In this document: one piece after another, positions 1-5,636 of the stretch
Position numbering within the stretch: position 1 is the stretch's first letter
How the letters are laid out: each line of letters starts with the position of its first letter
From: an uncultured Clostridia bacterium
GTDB lineage: Bacteria > Bacillota > Clostridia > Christensenellales > Borkfalkiaceae
Assembly (NCBI GenBank): GCA_947632165.1
Contig: CANROI010000098.1
Coordinates: 1 to 5,648 of the forward strand
DNA: 5,648 nucleotides
Direction of reading: 5' to 3'
Position numbers and translations under genes: made by a program
The notes under the pieces: generated by a model
Databases searched by the model: none
What the model was told of the DNA's origin: nothing
What the model saw: the letters and a program-made list of their open reading frames with translations, nothing else

Positions 1-353
1 AAGGTCAATGTGGAGCCTTTGAGCTTTGCCGAGATCGGCTCGTTGCCCACGGTGAAGACGTATTCCCCGTCTTTTTCCTCCCAGGTCCCCTTGGGGGAAT
101 CCTGGTCCATCACCTTAACGGAGAACGTTCCGTCTTCATTGATCTCAAAGACCGCATAGTCCTCGGTCAGCTCGATGAGCCCCATGAATTTCTCGCCGAC
201 CTTCAGTTCGATCGCGACCCCGTTCTGCGTCGTCTTCAGCGATTGAAACTTATACGTTCCCGCGATACTGCCGCACGCGACGAGCGAGCAGACGCCCACC
301 ACGGCGATCGCCATCGTCAGCAACAGCAGAGCAATCTTTCTGAGTTTTTTCAT
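1..353 (-). CDS. Small lipocalin-like lipoprotein, N-terminal part (C-terminus beyond window)
   Basis: Seen: the frame opens at the ATG on 351-353 and stays open for 117 codons to the window edge. It begins MKKLRKIALLLLTMAIAVV, a positively charged start followed by a hydrophobic core. A lipobox L24-V25-A26-C27 follows, so C27 should be the lipidated residue after signal peptidase II cleavage. Directly after it comes GSIAGTYKFQSL, then alternating beta-type segments with GTWEEKDGEYVFTV at about 89-102. This GTYKF...GTWE...YVFT pattern is typical of small lipocalin-like beta-barrel domains in Clostridia lipoproteins; the family call is from recognition, not from a search. The protein should sit on the outer face of the membrane; its ligand is unknown. 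A GGGAGGG ribosome site and a consensus promoter lie immediately upstream, so it is its own transcription unit and is probably well expressed. The signal peptide is sure; the fold is moderately sure. Confidence 0.85.
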   Translation of the reverse strand, partial: MKKLRKIALLLLTMAIAVVGVCSLVACGSIAGTYKFQSLKTTQNGVAIELKVGEKFMGLIELTEDYAVFEINEDGTFSVKVMDQDSPKGTWEEKDGEYVFTVGNEPISAKLKGSTLT

Positions 354-362
354 AAATTTCAT

Positions 363-369
363 CCCTCCC
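363..369 (-). promoter_or_regulatory. Ribosome binding site of the 1-353 lipoprotein
   Basis: The minus strand reads GGGAGGGATGAAATTT and then the start ATG. The GGGAGGG core lies 9 bases before the start codon, which fixes the start at 353. Confidence 0.8.
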
Positions 370-384
370 GCGGCGTTTTGCCGC
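370..384 (-). promoter_or_regulatory. Short 5'-UTR hairpin abutting the ribosome site
   Basis: On the minus strand GCGGC-AAAAC-GCCGC forms a 5-bp all-GC stem with a 5-base loop. It lies between the predicted transcription start (near 388) and the SD, directly next to the GGGAGGG. It may protect the 5' end or tune ribosome access; no function is shown. Confidence 0.35.
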
Positions 385-394
385 CTTTTTCAAT

Positions 395-423
395 ATTATA
401 ACATGCACGGACGGGATTGTCAA
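395..423 (-). promoter_or_regulatory. Perfect consensus sigma-A promoter for the 1-353 lipoprotein
   Basis: On the minus strand TTGACA (418-423) is followed by exactly 17 bases and TATAAT (395-400). TG lies one base upstream of the -10, which is the extended -10 motif. Both hexamers match the housekeeping consensus at 12 of 12 positions with the optimal spacing. The expected start point is near 388, giving a leader of about 35 bases. The match predicts strong constitutive transcription. Confidence 0.92.
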
Positions 424-472
424 GGGGAAATGGCAATTTTTTCCCGAGGAAAGAGGCAAATCCCGCGATTTT

Positions 473-527
473 ACGCCGCGGGGCGCGTGGAAATCGTAAG
501 ACGCGTGAAAAACGCCGCGGGGCGCGT
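473..527. repeat. 16-nt direct repeat pair (473-488 and 512-527) overlapping the terminator
   Basis: The 16-mer ACGCCGCGGGGCGCGT occurs at 473-488 and again, identically, at 512-527, a 39-base offset. The second copy holds the left arm of the terminator hairpin at 513-542; the first is a spare arm that could pair with 530-542 in an alternative, larger-looped fold. The two lie in the non-coding spacer between the cysteine-rich gene and the lipoprotein promoter. The remainder of 424-586 shows no credible gene. Confidence 0.8.
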
Positions 528-542
528 ATGCGCCCCGCGGCG
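508..542 (-). terminator. Intrinsic terminator of the cysteine-rich gene
   Basis: A perfect 13-bp inverted repeat (arms 513-525 and 530-542, loop GTAT on the plus strand) is almost entirely G and C. On the minus strand it is followed at once by TTTTT (512-508). It lies 44 bases past the stop codon of the 587-1243 gene and before the next promoter, so it ends that unit and insulates the downstream lipoprotein gene. Confidence 0.88.
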
Positions 543-586
543 ATCCGATTCCGTTTCCGCAGGATTCCGCTCCGCGGACCGAGCGT

Positions 587-1243
587 TCAGTTCTTTTTAC
601 AACAGGATCTGCCCTGCGGGTAGAGCGGCAGTTCGAAGAAGCCCGAGCAGACCTCCTGCGAGTACTCCTGCGCGGGCGGAATGGCGCAATAGCCGTAGCT
701 GGGAACGAGGAGCTCCACCTTCATGGCGACCTTGAGAATGAGCGTGAGGCATGCGCTGATCGAGAACGTGTTTGTCGCCGGGTTCCACTGCCCTTCGGGG
801 GAAACGCAGGAGGCGACCGCAGTGACCGTGAAGGGCATGACGGACGCGGACGGAACGTACATGAGCACGTCCTCCTGAAGGACGATCTCGCTCGTCGCTC
901 TGCCCTCTACGCCCGCCGCGTCGAGATAGACGATCTCGATGGGGACGGTCACCGTGCACTGTACGCGCGCGCATTGGCCGTCCGCCTGTTGGTCTACGGT
1001 GAGGTTCGTAACCGTGCCCTCGGAAGCGAGCGAACGCGCGCTGATGAACGTAAGCGGATATGTAGGATCGGCGGGCGTGGGATCGGTCAGCCCAACCTGA
1101 TAATTTTCAAGCCGCGTCTGAATGATGCCGGCGTCGAATACTTTTTCCGCTTGGATGCACACCTTTTCGCAAAGGCCGTTCAACGGATTGCCCGTGATCG
1201 TGCCCGGACAGTGATCCGATGAAAAATTGGAAAAAAATGACAT
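587..1243 (-). CDS. Cysteine-rich protein of unknown function, possibly spore-surface
   Basis: Seen: 218 residues starting MSFFSNFSSDHC and ending GRSCCKKN. A GGAGGT site 5 bases before the ATG at 1241-1243 fixes the start, although the frame stays open further upstream to 1528. There are 11 cysteines: C12, C25, C29, C91, C96, C146, C165, C186, C199 and the pair C214-C215. No signal peptide or membrane helix is present. The N-terminus carries GLCEKVCIQAEKVFDAG (23-39), then a run of beta-rich stretches with VPIEIVYLDAAG (100-111) and EDVLMYVPSASVMPF (124-138). Known or recalled: similar LCEKVC...KVFDAC starts occur in cysteine-rich proteins of Clostridia, and many exosporium and coat proteins are cytosolically made, cysteine-rich and disulfide cross-linked. 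Inferred: a structural envelope or spore-coat protein, with a loose resemblance to SPOCS/DUF3794-type proteins. It could equally be a phage-tail-like or other structural protein. The gene is certain; the function is not. Confidence 0.85.
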   Translation of the reverse strand: MSFFSNFSSDHCPGTITGNPLNGLCEKVCIQAEKVFDAGIIQTRLENYQVGLTDPTPADPTYPLTFISARSLASEGTVTNLTVDQQADGQCARVQCTVTVPIEIVYLDAAGVEGRATSEIVLQEDVLMYVPSASVMPFTVTAVASCVSPEGQWNPATNTFSISACLTLILKVAMKVELLVPSYGYCAIPPAQEYSQEVCSGFFELPLYPQGRSCCKKN

Positions 1244-1248
1244 TTGTA

Positions 1249-1254
1249 ACCTCC
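1249..1254 (-). promoter_or_regulatory. Ribosome binding site deciding the start of the cysteine-rich gene
   Basis: The minus strand reads GGAGGTTACAAATG. The SD lies 5 bases from the ATG at 1243, so the open reading upstream of it is not translated as part of this gene. Confidence 0.85.
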
Positions 1255-1279
1255 GTAAGCCTTTTATCGGCTCTGTTAC

Positions 1280-1307
1280 AATGTATGCGCGGGGGCGCAC
1301 AAAACGT
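1280..1307 (-). promoter_or_regulatory. Candidate sporulation (sigma-E/K-like) promoter before the cysteine-rich gene
   Basis: The minus strand carries CATACATT at 1280-1287, matching the CATACAnT form of the Bacillus/Clostridium sigma-E -10 element. An AC dinucleotide lies 18 bases upstream (1306-1307), close to the usual sigma-K spacing of 16-17. No good sigma-A pair is visible in the 70-base gap. It would give a leader of about 30 bases carrying the SD. A 5-bp hairpin (1286-1299) overlaps it, so the stretch could instead be a simple intercistronic spacer. Confidence 0.35.
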
Positions 1308-1313
1308 GACCGG

Positions 1314-1598
1314 CTACAGCCATACGATCTGCCCGGGATAGAGCAGCTTCGTTTCGTTCCGCGCTTCGAAGTTCTCCTCCGATCCGCAGAGCAGCGCCTT
1401 GCTCTCCCCGCCGCGAACGACATACAGGTCCCGCCGATCTGCGGGAATGCGCAGAATCTGCCCCTCCTCCGGCTCCGTTTCAAGTCCGTTGAACACCGCC
1501 AGCACCCGCGGCGGAACGCGGAACGCAAGCGCGATCTCCCGCAGCCCCTGTCCCTTCTTCACACGGTAAAATTCCCCGGGATCAAATTCCAGCTTCAT
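1314..1598 (-). CDS. Small double-LysM peptidoglycan-binding protein
   Basis: Seen: 94 residues from MKLEFDPGEF to PGQIVWL. The first unit, about residues 11-52, runs YRVKKGQGLREIA...NGLE...GQILRIP, a recognisable LysM domain with the Y-x-V-x-x-G start, the central N and the closing G-Q-x-L-x-I-P. The second half, about 59-94, runs YVVRGGESK...N...LYPGQIVWL and looks like a second, shortened and diverged LysM. There is no signal peptide and no catalytic domain. Known: LysM binds N-acetylglucosamine chains; small LysM proteins without a signal are used in spore coats and cortex attachment (SafA type). Inferred: an envelope or spore attachment protein acting with the cysteine-rich protein 70 bases downstream on the same strand. 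The start is uncertain: no SD precedes the ATG at 1598, and longer forms could begin further upstream (frame open to 1709), also without an SD. I prefer 1598 because the LysM homology starts ten residues later. Confidence 0.75.
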   Translation of the reverse strand: MKLEFDPGEFYRVKKGQGLREIALAFRVPPRVLAVFNGLETEPEEGQILRIPADRRDLYVVRGGESKALLCGSEENFEARNETKLLYPGQIVWL

Positions 1599-1604
1599 GC
1601 CATT

Positions 1605-1634
1605 ATTGTATGCCCCGAAGGCGGAAAAGAGTAC
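1605..1634 (-). promoter_or_regulatory. Candidate sigma-E-like promoter before the LysM gene
   Basis: On the minus strand CATACAAT (1605-1612) is identical to the preferred sigma-E -10 octamer. GTACTCTTT (1626-1634) lies 13 bases upstream and agrees with the GTMATATTT-type -35 at about six of nine positions. The -10 ends only 6 bases before the ATG at 1598, so this promoter would make a leaderless or nearly leaderless message. That counts against it or against the start chosen. Confidence 0.35.
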
Positions 1635-1674
1635 GCGGCGCATAATCGCGCCCGGCGAACGAATAGAATAGGAC

Positions 1675-3183
1675 ATGCAAAACCTGTACCGCACCGCCGC
1701 CGTCGTCACCGTCTTTTCCGCTGTCGAACACGGGCTCGGCTTTCTCTACCGCATCATCCTCTCCCGTCTGCTCGGGCCGGAGGGGCTCGGGATCTACCAG
1801 GTCGCCCTCACCGTGTTCGCCGTCTTTCTCACGATCACCTCGAGCGGACTGCCCATCACCCTCTCGCGGGTGATCTCCAAGCACCGCGCGCAGGGAAGCC
1901 GGCAGAGAGAACAGGCGGCGACGACCGCCGCGATCGCCATCACCCTTCTGATCAGCATACCGCTGACGATTCTGCTGTTTCTGCTGCGGAAGCCGTTTTC
2001 GGGCGTCTTTTCCGACCCCCGCTGCGCCGACCTCTTCTATATCTTGCTCATCGGGCTCTCCTTCACTTCCGTCTATGCCATTCTGCGCGGCTGTTTCTGG
2101 GGAAACAAGCGCTTCTTCGTCTACTCCCTCGTGGAGCTCATCGAGGAGATCGTCATGATCGCCGCGGGCGTCGCGCTGCTCCTCTTTGTGCCCACACAGA
2201 TCGCCGATATCAACCTCGCCGCCGTTGCGGTGCTCATCTCCTATCTCTGCTCCTTCGCGCTCGCGACCGTCTATTTCTTTGTGCGGGGCGGCAAACTGCG
2301 CTCCCCGCGCGGGGAATTTCTTCCCCTCCTCAAGTCCTCCCTGCCTGTGACGGCGATGCGTACCTCCTCTTCGCTCGTCAACTCGGTCATCTCGGTGCTC
2401 TTCCCCATGCGCCTGACGGCGGCGGGGAGCTCCCCCTCCCGTGCCATGAGTGAATACGGGGTCATCTACGGCATGGTGATGCCCGTGCTGATGATCCCCT
2501 CTACCCTCATCGGATCGATCGCGCTCGTGCTCGTGCCCGAGCTGAGCGAGAGCTTCTATAAAAAGGAGCGGGAAAAACTTTCGGGGCTCGTGGAGCGGGC
2601 ACTCAACGCCACACTGCTCATCGCGGGGATCCTCATTCCGTTCTTCGTCGTCTGCGGCGGGGATGTGGGCGCCATGCTCTACTCCAACGCGGCGGCGGGA
2701 AAGCTCATTTCGGGCTGTGCGCTCATCCTGCTGCCGATGAGCGTCACCATGATCTCGACGAGCATCCTCAATTCGCTCGGCTGCGAAAAATACACCCTGC
2801 TCTTCTTTTTGCTCGGCGCGGCGGCGATGCTCGCCTGCGTGTGGTTTCTGCCCGCACACCTCGGCAGCGGCGCCCTTCTCGTCGGCATGGCGCTCGACTA
2901 TCTGATCTCCTCCGTCTGCTCGCTGGCACTGCTGAAAAAGAAGACGGGGCGGCTGCGCTCGGGGAAATATTTCCTCAAGCTCGCGCTCTGCGCGGCGCCA
3001 GTGGCGGCGCTCGGCTATCTTGCGCGTAAACTCTTCGTCACCTATATGGGCTACCTCCCCGCGCTCGCCCTCACGGTGCTCGTGATCGGCGCGGCGGAGC
3101 TGCTCCTCTTCGGAGCGGCGCGGCTTATGGATGTGCGAGTGCTTATGAGCCGCTTTTTCGGGCGGAAGAAACGATCCGCATGA
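1675..3183 (+). CDS. SpoVB/MurJ-type lipid-linked oligosaccharide flippase (MOP superfamily)
   Basis: Seen: 502 residues with about 14 hydrophobic helices spread along the whole length, at roughly 8-30, 40-62, 84-103, 120-140, 150-170, 180-200, 225-250, 265-290, 310-335, 345-365, 375-395, 400-420, 435-455 and 460-485. The N-terminus GFLYRIILSRLLGPEGLGIY (22-41) is the signature first helix and loop of the SpoVB group, with R26 in the helix and R31 before the G-P-E-G turn. The basic tail FFGRKKRSA ends in the cytoplasm. Length fits the family (about 500-540). Known: SpoVB and MurJ relatives flip lipid II or related undecaprenyl-linked sugars across the membrane; SpoVB serves spore cortex synthesis, while others serve vegetative wall or polysaccharide export. 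Which role applies cannot be read from sequence alone. An in-frame stop at 1669 limits the start to the ATG at 1675; only a poor AGGA one base away precedes it. The gene diverges from the LysM gene 76 bases away and shares a terminator with the converging lipoprotein gene. Confidence 0.9.
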   Translation: MQNLYRTAAVVTVFSAVEHGLGFLYRIILSRLLGPEGLGIYQVALTVFAVFLTITSSGLPITLSRVISKHRAQGSRQREQAATTAAIAITLLISIPLTILLFLLRKPFSGVFSDPRCADLFYILLIGLSFTSVYAILRGCFWGNKRFFVYSLVELIEEIVMIAAGVALLLFVPTQIADINLAAVAVLISYLCSFALATVYFFVRGGKLRSPRGEFLPLLKSSLPVTAMRTSSSLVNSVISVLFPMRLTAAGSSPSRAMSEYGVIYGMVMPVLMIPSTLIGSIALVLVPELSESFYKKEREKLSGLVERALNATLLIAGILIPFFVVCGGDVGAMLYSNAAAGKLISGCALILLPMSVTMISTSILNSLGCEKYTLLFFLLGAAAMLACVWFLPAHLGSGALLVGMALDYLISSVCSLALLKKKTGRLRSGKYFLKLALCAAPVAALGYLARKLFVTYMGYLPALALTVLVIGAAELLLFGAARLMDVRVLMSRFFGRKKRSA

Positions 3184-3188
3184 ATGCC

Positions 3189-3225
3189 AAAGAGGCGGCC
3201 TGCGCAGAGCGCAGGCCGCCTCTTT
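3189..3225. terminator. Bidirectional intrinsic terminator between converging genes
   Basis: A perfect 17-bp inverted repeat (3189-3205 and 3209-3225, loop AGA) begins with AAAG on one side and ends CTTT on the other. On the plus strand it is followed by ATTA, and on the minus strand by GGCATT. It starts 5 bases after the flippase stop and 15 bases past the lipoprotein stop on the other strand, so one stem can serve both. The T-tracts are short and lie largely inside the stem. Confidence 0.85.
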
Positions 3226-3240
3226 ATTAGGGAGGAAATG

Positions 3241-5610
3241 TTATTGAACAACCGCCGATAGGTCGAGCTTGGAGTAGAAGGTCACGCCATAGAAGAGGTC
3301 GGGACCCGCTGAGTCGTTGCCGGCATAGCCCTCGACGGGTTTTTCGTACTTGAAGCGGATATAGATCTTGTTTCCGCCCGCAAGGTAGGCGCCGAGCGAA
3401 TAGTACATCGCTTCCATCTTTCCGCTCTGCATGTCGGCGTCTTCGGAGCCGTCCGCGTTGTTGGTGATCCTGCCGACTTCTTTATAATCGGCGGGGATGT
3501 TTTTGTCGCCCGCGGCGGCTTTGGCGATCGTCGTCCAGCTGTCCTCTTCGCCCGTGGCGGAGACTTCGACCACGGTGCCTCCGCGCTCGTGGAGCAGATA
3601 GACCATGAAGCCGGCCTTGCTCAGATCGGTGGCCTTGAAGGTGTACTCGATCTGGATATAGTCACCGGGAGCGCCCTGCACGCGCACGCGCTCCGCCTTC
3701 ACCAGGGCGCCCGATTCGTCTTTGAGGTCGATCATATAGCGCGCCTGTGCGGCATTGTGGGTGATGTTGCCGGATTTGGTATAATTTTCATCCTTATCGA
3801 AGAGTACCTGCCCGTCGACGACCTTGTCTTCGTCGGTGAGGGTGGGACGGAACACGCGGATCTGCAGATCCACCGATTGGGTGGTGCCGTTGGCCGTGAA
3901 CGACAGCGTGAGCTTCTCCGTTCCCGCAACGAGCTTTTTATCTTCCCCGAGGCCGTCGATCTTCCAGCCGCCGACGATGTCCTCTTTCACGCCGTCCGCA
4001 AATTCCGCTTCGAGCACAAGGCCGGTGGCGTCGAATTCCTCGCCCTCCTTGAACTCGCTCTTCAGAAGCTCGCTCTTGACCGTGATCGCTTTGAGCTCGG
4101 CGGCCGTTGCGGGCTTCACGACGAACTTATCGTTCGAAGCGGAGACCTTGCAATGCTTGCCCATATAGGTGAATTGGATGGAATCCTGCCCGAGGCAGAG
4201 CGGGCCGCTGGGTTCCCAGGTGAATCCCTCTGCCTTCACGTCGCGCACGATCGTCTTGGTCTCGTCCGACCAGGTGACCTGAACGAGAACGCCCGTGGGA
4301 TCGAACACATCGCCGTAGGTGTACTCCGTCTTGAACTCGGACTTCTCTTCGCCCTCGTTCTTTCCGCGGAGAATGCGGAGGTTGGTGGGCACCTTCGTCA
4401 CATGCGTGGACTTCTCGATGTCGAGCTTGTTGTAGAACACGAAGTTGTTCATGAGGTCGGAGCCGTCGCCCTTGTCGGCGCCCAACCAATTGGCGGGAGC
4501 GGCCTCCGCACAGGAGAATCTGACGTAGATATCCTTGCTCTCCTTGAGATATTCGCCGAGATTGTAGTAGCAGAAGTAGACGTTCTTGTTCACGCCGTCG
4601 GTGGCGTCTTTGCCGTCGACGATGCCGCAGGGATACTTATAGTCCGCGGGGATGGTGTTCTGATAGTCTTCGGCCTTGGCGATGACCGTCCACGGGCCCT
4701 CTTTGCTGTGGCCGACGGAGATGACGGTGCGGCCTCTGCCGACGCCCATCATGGTGCGGAATGCGGCCTGGGAGACGTCTTCGAGCGCACTGTAATCGTG
4801 ATGGAAGAGGATCTCCGCGTCCTTGTTGCTGGTGCGCAGTCTGCCGAATTGGTTGGGTTCCGTCTGCCATGTGGTGCGGGAAGTGTTCTTGAGCGTGACG
4901 TCCGGATCGGATCCGACGTCCGGATCGAAGGAAATGATCTTGGCGATGTCGTTGACCGCGTCGTTGACCTCGGGCGCGAGGATGCGGAGCTTGAGATGAG
5001 GCTCGAAATAGGTCTTTACGGTCTTTCCGCCCTCCGTATAGGTGATCGTGATGACCGTCTCGTTCACATCTTCGATCGTCTTCGGGGAGACGGTATACTG
5101 ATCGGGCTTGAGAACGACGGTCGCGCCGTTGTCGTATTCCGCGGTGACCTCGATATTGCTCGCGTCGAAGGTGGCGCCGAGTTCATACTCGAGTTCGACT
5201 TCCGTCCCCTCTTTCGTCTTGGCGCTGATGGCCGTGAGCACACTCTTTTCGTCGATTGCAACGGCTTTGACCGTGATCGCGACCTCCGTCGTCTTGGTCA
5301 CCCCTCCCTCGGAATAGGAGATCTGGACCTTGGTATCTTCGAGCTTGAGCGCGCCCGAAGGATTGACGGTGTACGTCGTGACGGCCTTCGTCGACTTGTC
5401 GCTGTAGGTGGCCGTGACGACCATGCCGTCCTTCTTGAAGGTATCGCCGACCTTATACTCGGTCGTCGTAGGCTGCGTGGTGACTGCAATGCTCTCGAGC
5501 GTAGCCTTCGGCGTCTCTGCGGGCTCGCATGCCGTCATCGTGACGAATGCAAACGCCATCACAAGCGCGATCAGGCTCGTCAGAAAGCGGGTCAGGTTTG
5601 TCTTTTTCAT
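3241..5610 (-). CDS. Large surface lipoprotein with four Ig-like domains and two repeated C-terminal-type modules
   Basis: Seen: 789 residues. A charged start MKKTNLTRF and a hydrophobic core lead to M25-T26-A27-C28, a slightly weak lipobox (Met at -3), with C28 as the likely lipid anchor. Then come two Ig-like units, about 36-115 (YKVGDTFKKDGMVVTATYSD at 52-71) and 122-200; a non-Ig module at about 211-400; two more Ig-like units, about 405-499 and 503-587; and a second non-Ig module at about 588-785. The Ig-like units show the YxxGxxFDxxGhxVxAxYxD pattern of Big_3-type bacterial Ig domains. The two modules are homologous to each other (see the repeat entries) and resemble galactose-binding, jelly-roll carbohydrate modules by pattern. 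Inferred: an extracellular glycan- or surface-binding protein. No catalytic domain or sortase motif is visible. AAGGAGG 6 bases before the ATG fixes the start; the stop is TAA at 3241. The ligand and family name of the modules are unknown. Confidence 0.92.
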   Translation of the reverse strand: MKKTNLTRFLTSLIALVMAFAFVTMTACEPAETPKATLESIAVTTQPTTTEYKVGDTFKKDGMVVTATYSDKSTKAVTTYTVNPSGALKLEDTKVQISYSEGGVTKTTEVAITVKAVAIDEKSVLTAISAKTKEGTEVELEYELGATFDASNIEVTAEYDNGATVVLKPDQYTVSPKTIEDVNETVITITYTEGGKTVKTYFEPHLKLRILAPEVNDAVNDIAKIISFDPDVGSDPDVTLKNTSRTTWQTEPNQFGRLRTSNKDAEILFHHDYSALEDVSQAAFRTMMGVGRGRTVISVGHSKEGPWTVIAKAEDYQNTIPADYKYPCGIVDGKDATDGVNKNVYFCYYNLGEYLKESKDIYVRFSCAEAAPANWLGADKGDGSDLMNNFVFYNKLDIEKSTHVTKVPTNLRILRGKNEGEEKSEFKTEYTYGDVFDPTGVLVQVTWSDETKTIVRDVKAEGFTWEPSGPLCLGQDSIQFTYMGKHCKVSASNDKFVVKPATAAELKAITVKSELLKSEFKEGEEFDATGLVLEAEFADGVKEDIVGGWKIDGLGEDKKLVAGTEKLTLSFTANGTTQSVDLQIRVFRPTLTDEDKVVDGQVLFDKDENYTKSGNITHNAAQARYMIDLKDESGALVKAERVRVQGAPGDYIQIEYTFKATDLSKAGFMVYLLHERGGTVVEVSATGEEDSWTTIAKAAAGDKNIPADYKEVGRITNNADGSEDADMQSGKMEAMYYSLGAYLAGGNKIYIRFKYEKPVEGYAGNDSAGPDLFYGVTFYSKLDLSAVVQ
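3244..3849 (-). repeat. Protein module B (residues 588-789) of the large lipoprotein
   Basis: This C-terminal module is the second copy of the unit at 4411-4980. Shared landmarks are SWTTIAKA (691-698), IPADYK (705-710), YYSLGAYL (736-743), IYIRF (749-753), GPDL (769-772) and FYSKLDL (778-784). The match is at protein level; the DNA has drifted, so the duplication is old. The W, the IPADYK turn and the final F-Y-x-K-L-D strand are the best candidates for fold-defining residues. Confidence 0.8.
4411..4980 (-). repeat. Protein module A (residues 211-400) of the large lipoprotein
   Basis: This is the first copy of the module. Its landmarks PWTVIAKA (306-313), IPADYK (320-325), YYNLGEYL (348-355), IYVRF (361-365), GSDL (383-386) and FYNKLDI (392-398) fall in the same order and at near-equal spacing as in module B. 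It differs by carrying cysteines C328, C347 and C367, absent from B, and a longer N-terminal lead. Confidence 0.8.
4897..4927. repeat. 13-nt direct repeat inside the lipoprotein gene
   Basis: GACGTCCGGATCG occurs at 4897-4909 and 4915-4927, an 18-base offset that keeps frame. It encodes the doubled DPDV in FDPDVGSDPDVTL. It looks like a six-codon slippage duplication in the linker at the start of module A. Confidence 0.75.
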
Positions 5611-5616
5611 ATGATT

Positions 5617-5623
5617 CCTCCTT
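5617..5623 (-). promoter_or_regulatory. Ribosome binding site of the large lipoprotein
   Basis: AAGGAGG lies 6 bases before the ATG at 5610 on the minus strand, an optimal Gram-positive SD that decides the start. Confidence 0.88.
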
Positions 5624-5636
5624 ATTGATTCCTTAT

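Noticed and set aside
370..390. Plus-strand hairpin followed by CTTTTT, looking like a terminator
   Set aside because: No plus-strand gene leads into it and the stem is only 5 bp; it is better read as the minus-strand leader hairpin.
403..735. Plus-strand frames in the 403-735 spacer
   Set aside because: They run through the promoter and terminator hairpin, have no SD and give arginine-rich products without motifs.
1244..1528. N-terminal extension of the cysteine-rich protein to 1528
   Set aside because: The added 95 residues are arginine/cysteine-rich noise overlapping the LysM gene, and the strong SD supports the start at 1243.
1227..2453. 408-codon plus-strand frame overlapping three genes
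   Set aside because: Its arginine- and histidine-rich product has no domain, and it overlaps the LysM, cysteine-rich and flippase genes out of frame.
1603..2859. 418-codon open frame on the minus strand
   Set aside because: It lies antisense to the flippase and encodes an R/E/D/H/G-rich string without recognisable motifs. The plus-strand frame has clear membrane-protein features.
3231..3261. SD-like GGGAGG and ATG on the plus strand after the terminator
   Set aside because: The frame closes after seven codons and lies antisense to the lipoprotein's 3' end.
3244..4980. The repeated lipoprotein modules as a mobile or DNA-level tandem repeat
   Set aside because: The similarity is at protein level only; the DNA is diverged and no terminal repeats or recombinase genes are present.
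3589..5628. 679-codon open frame on the plus strand
   Set aside because: It is antisense to the well-supported lipoprotein. Its product is a low-complexity mix of V, L, D, E, G and R with no domain, and it has no SD; it arises from GC-rich codon use on the opposite strand.
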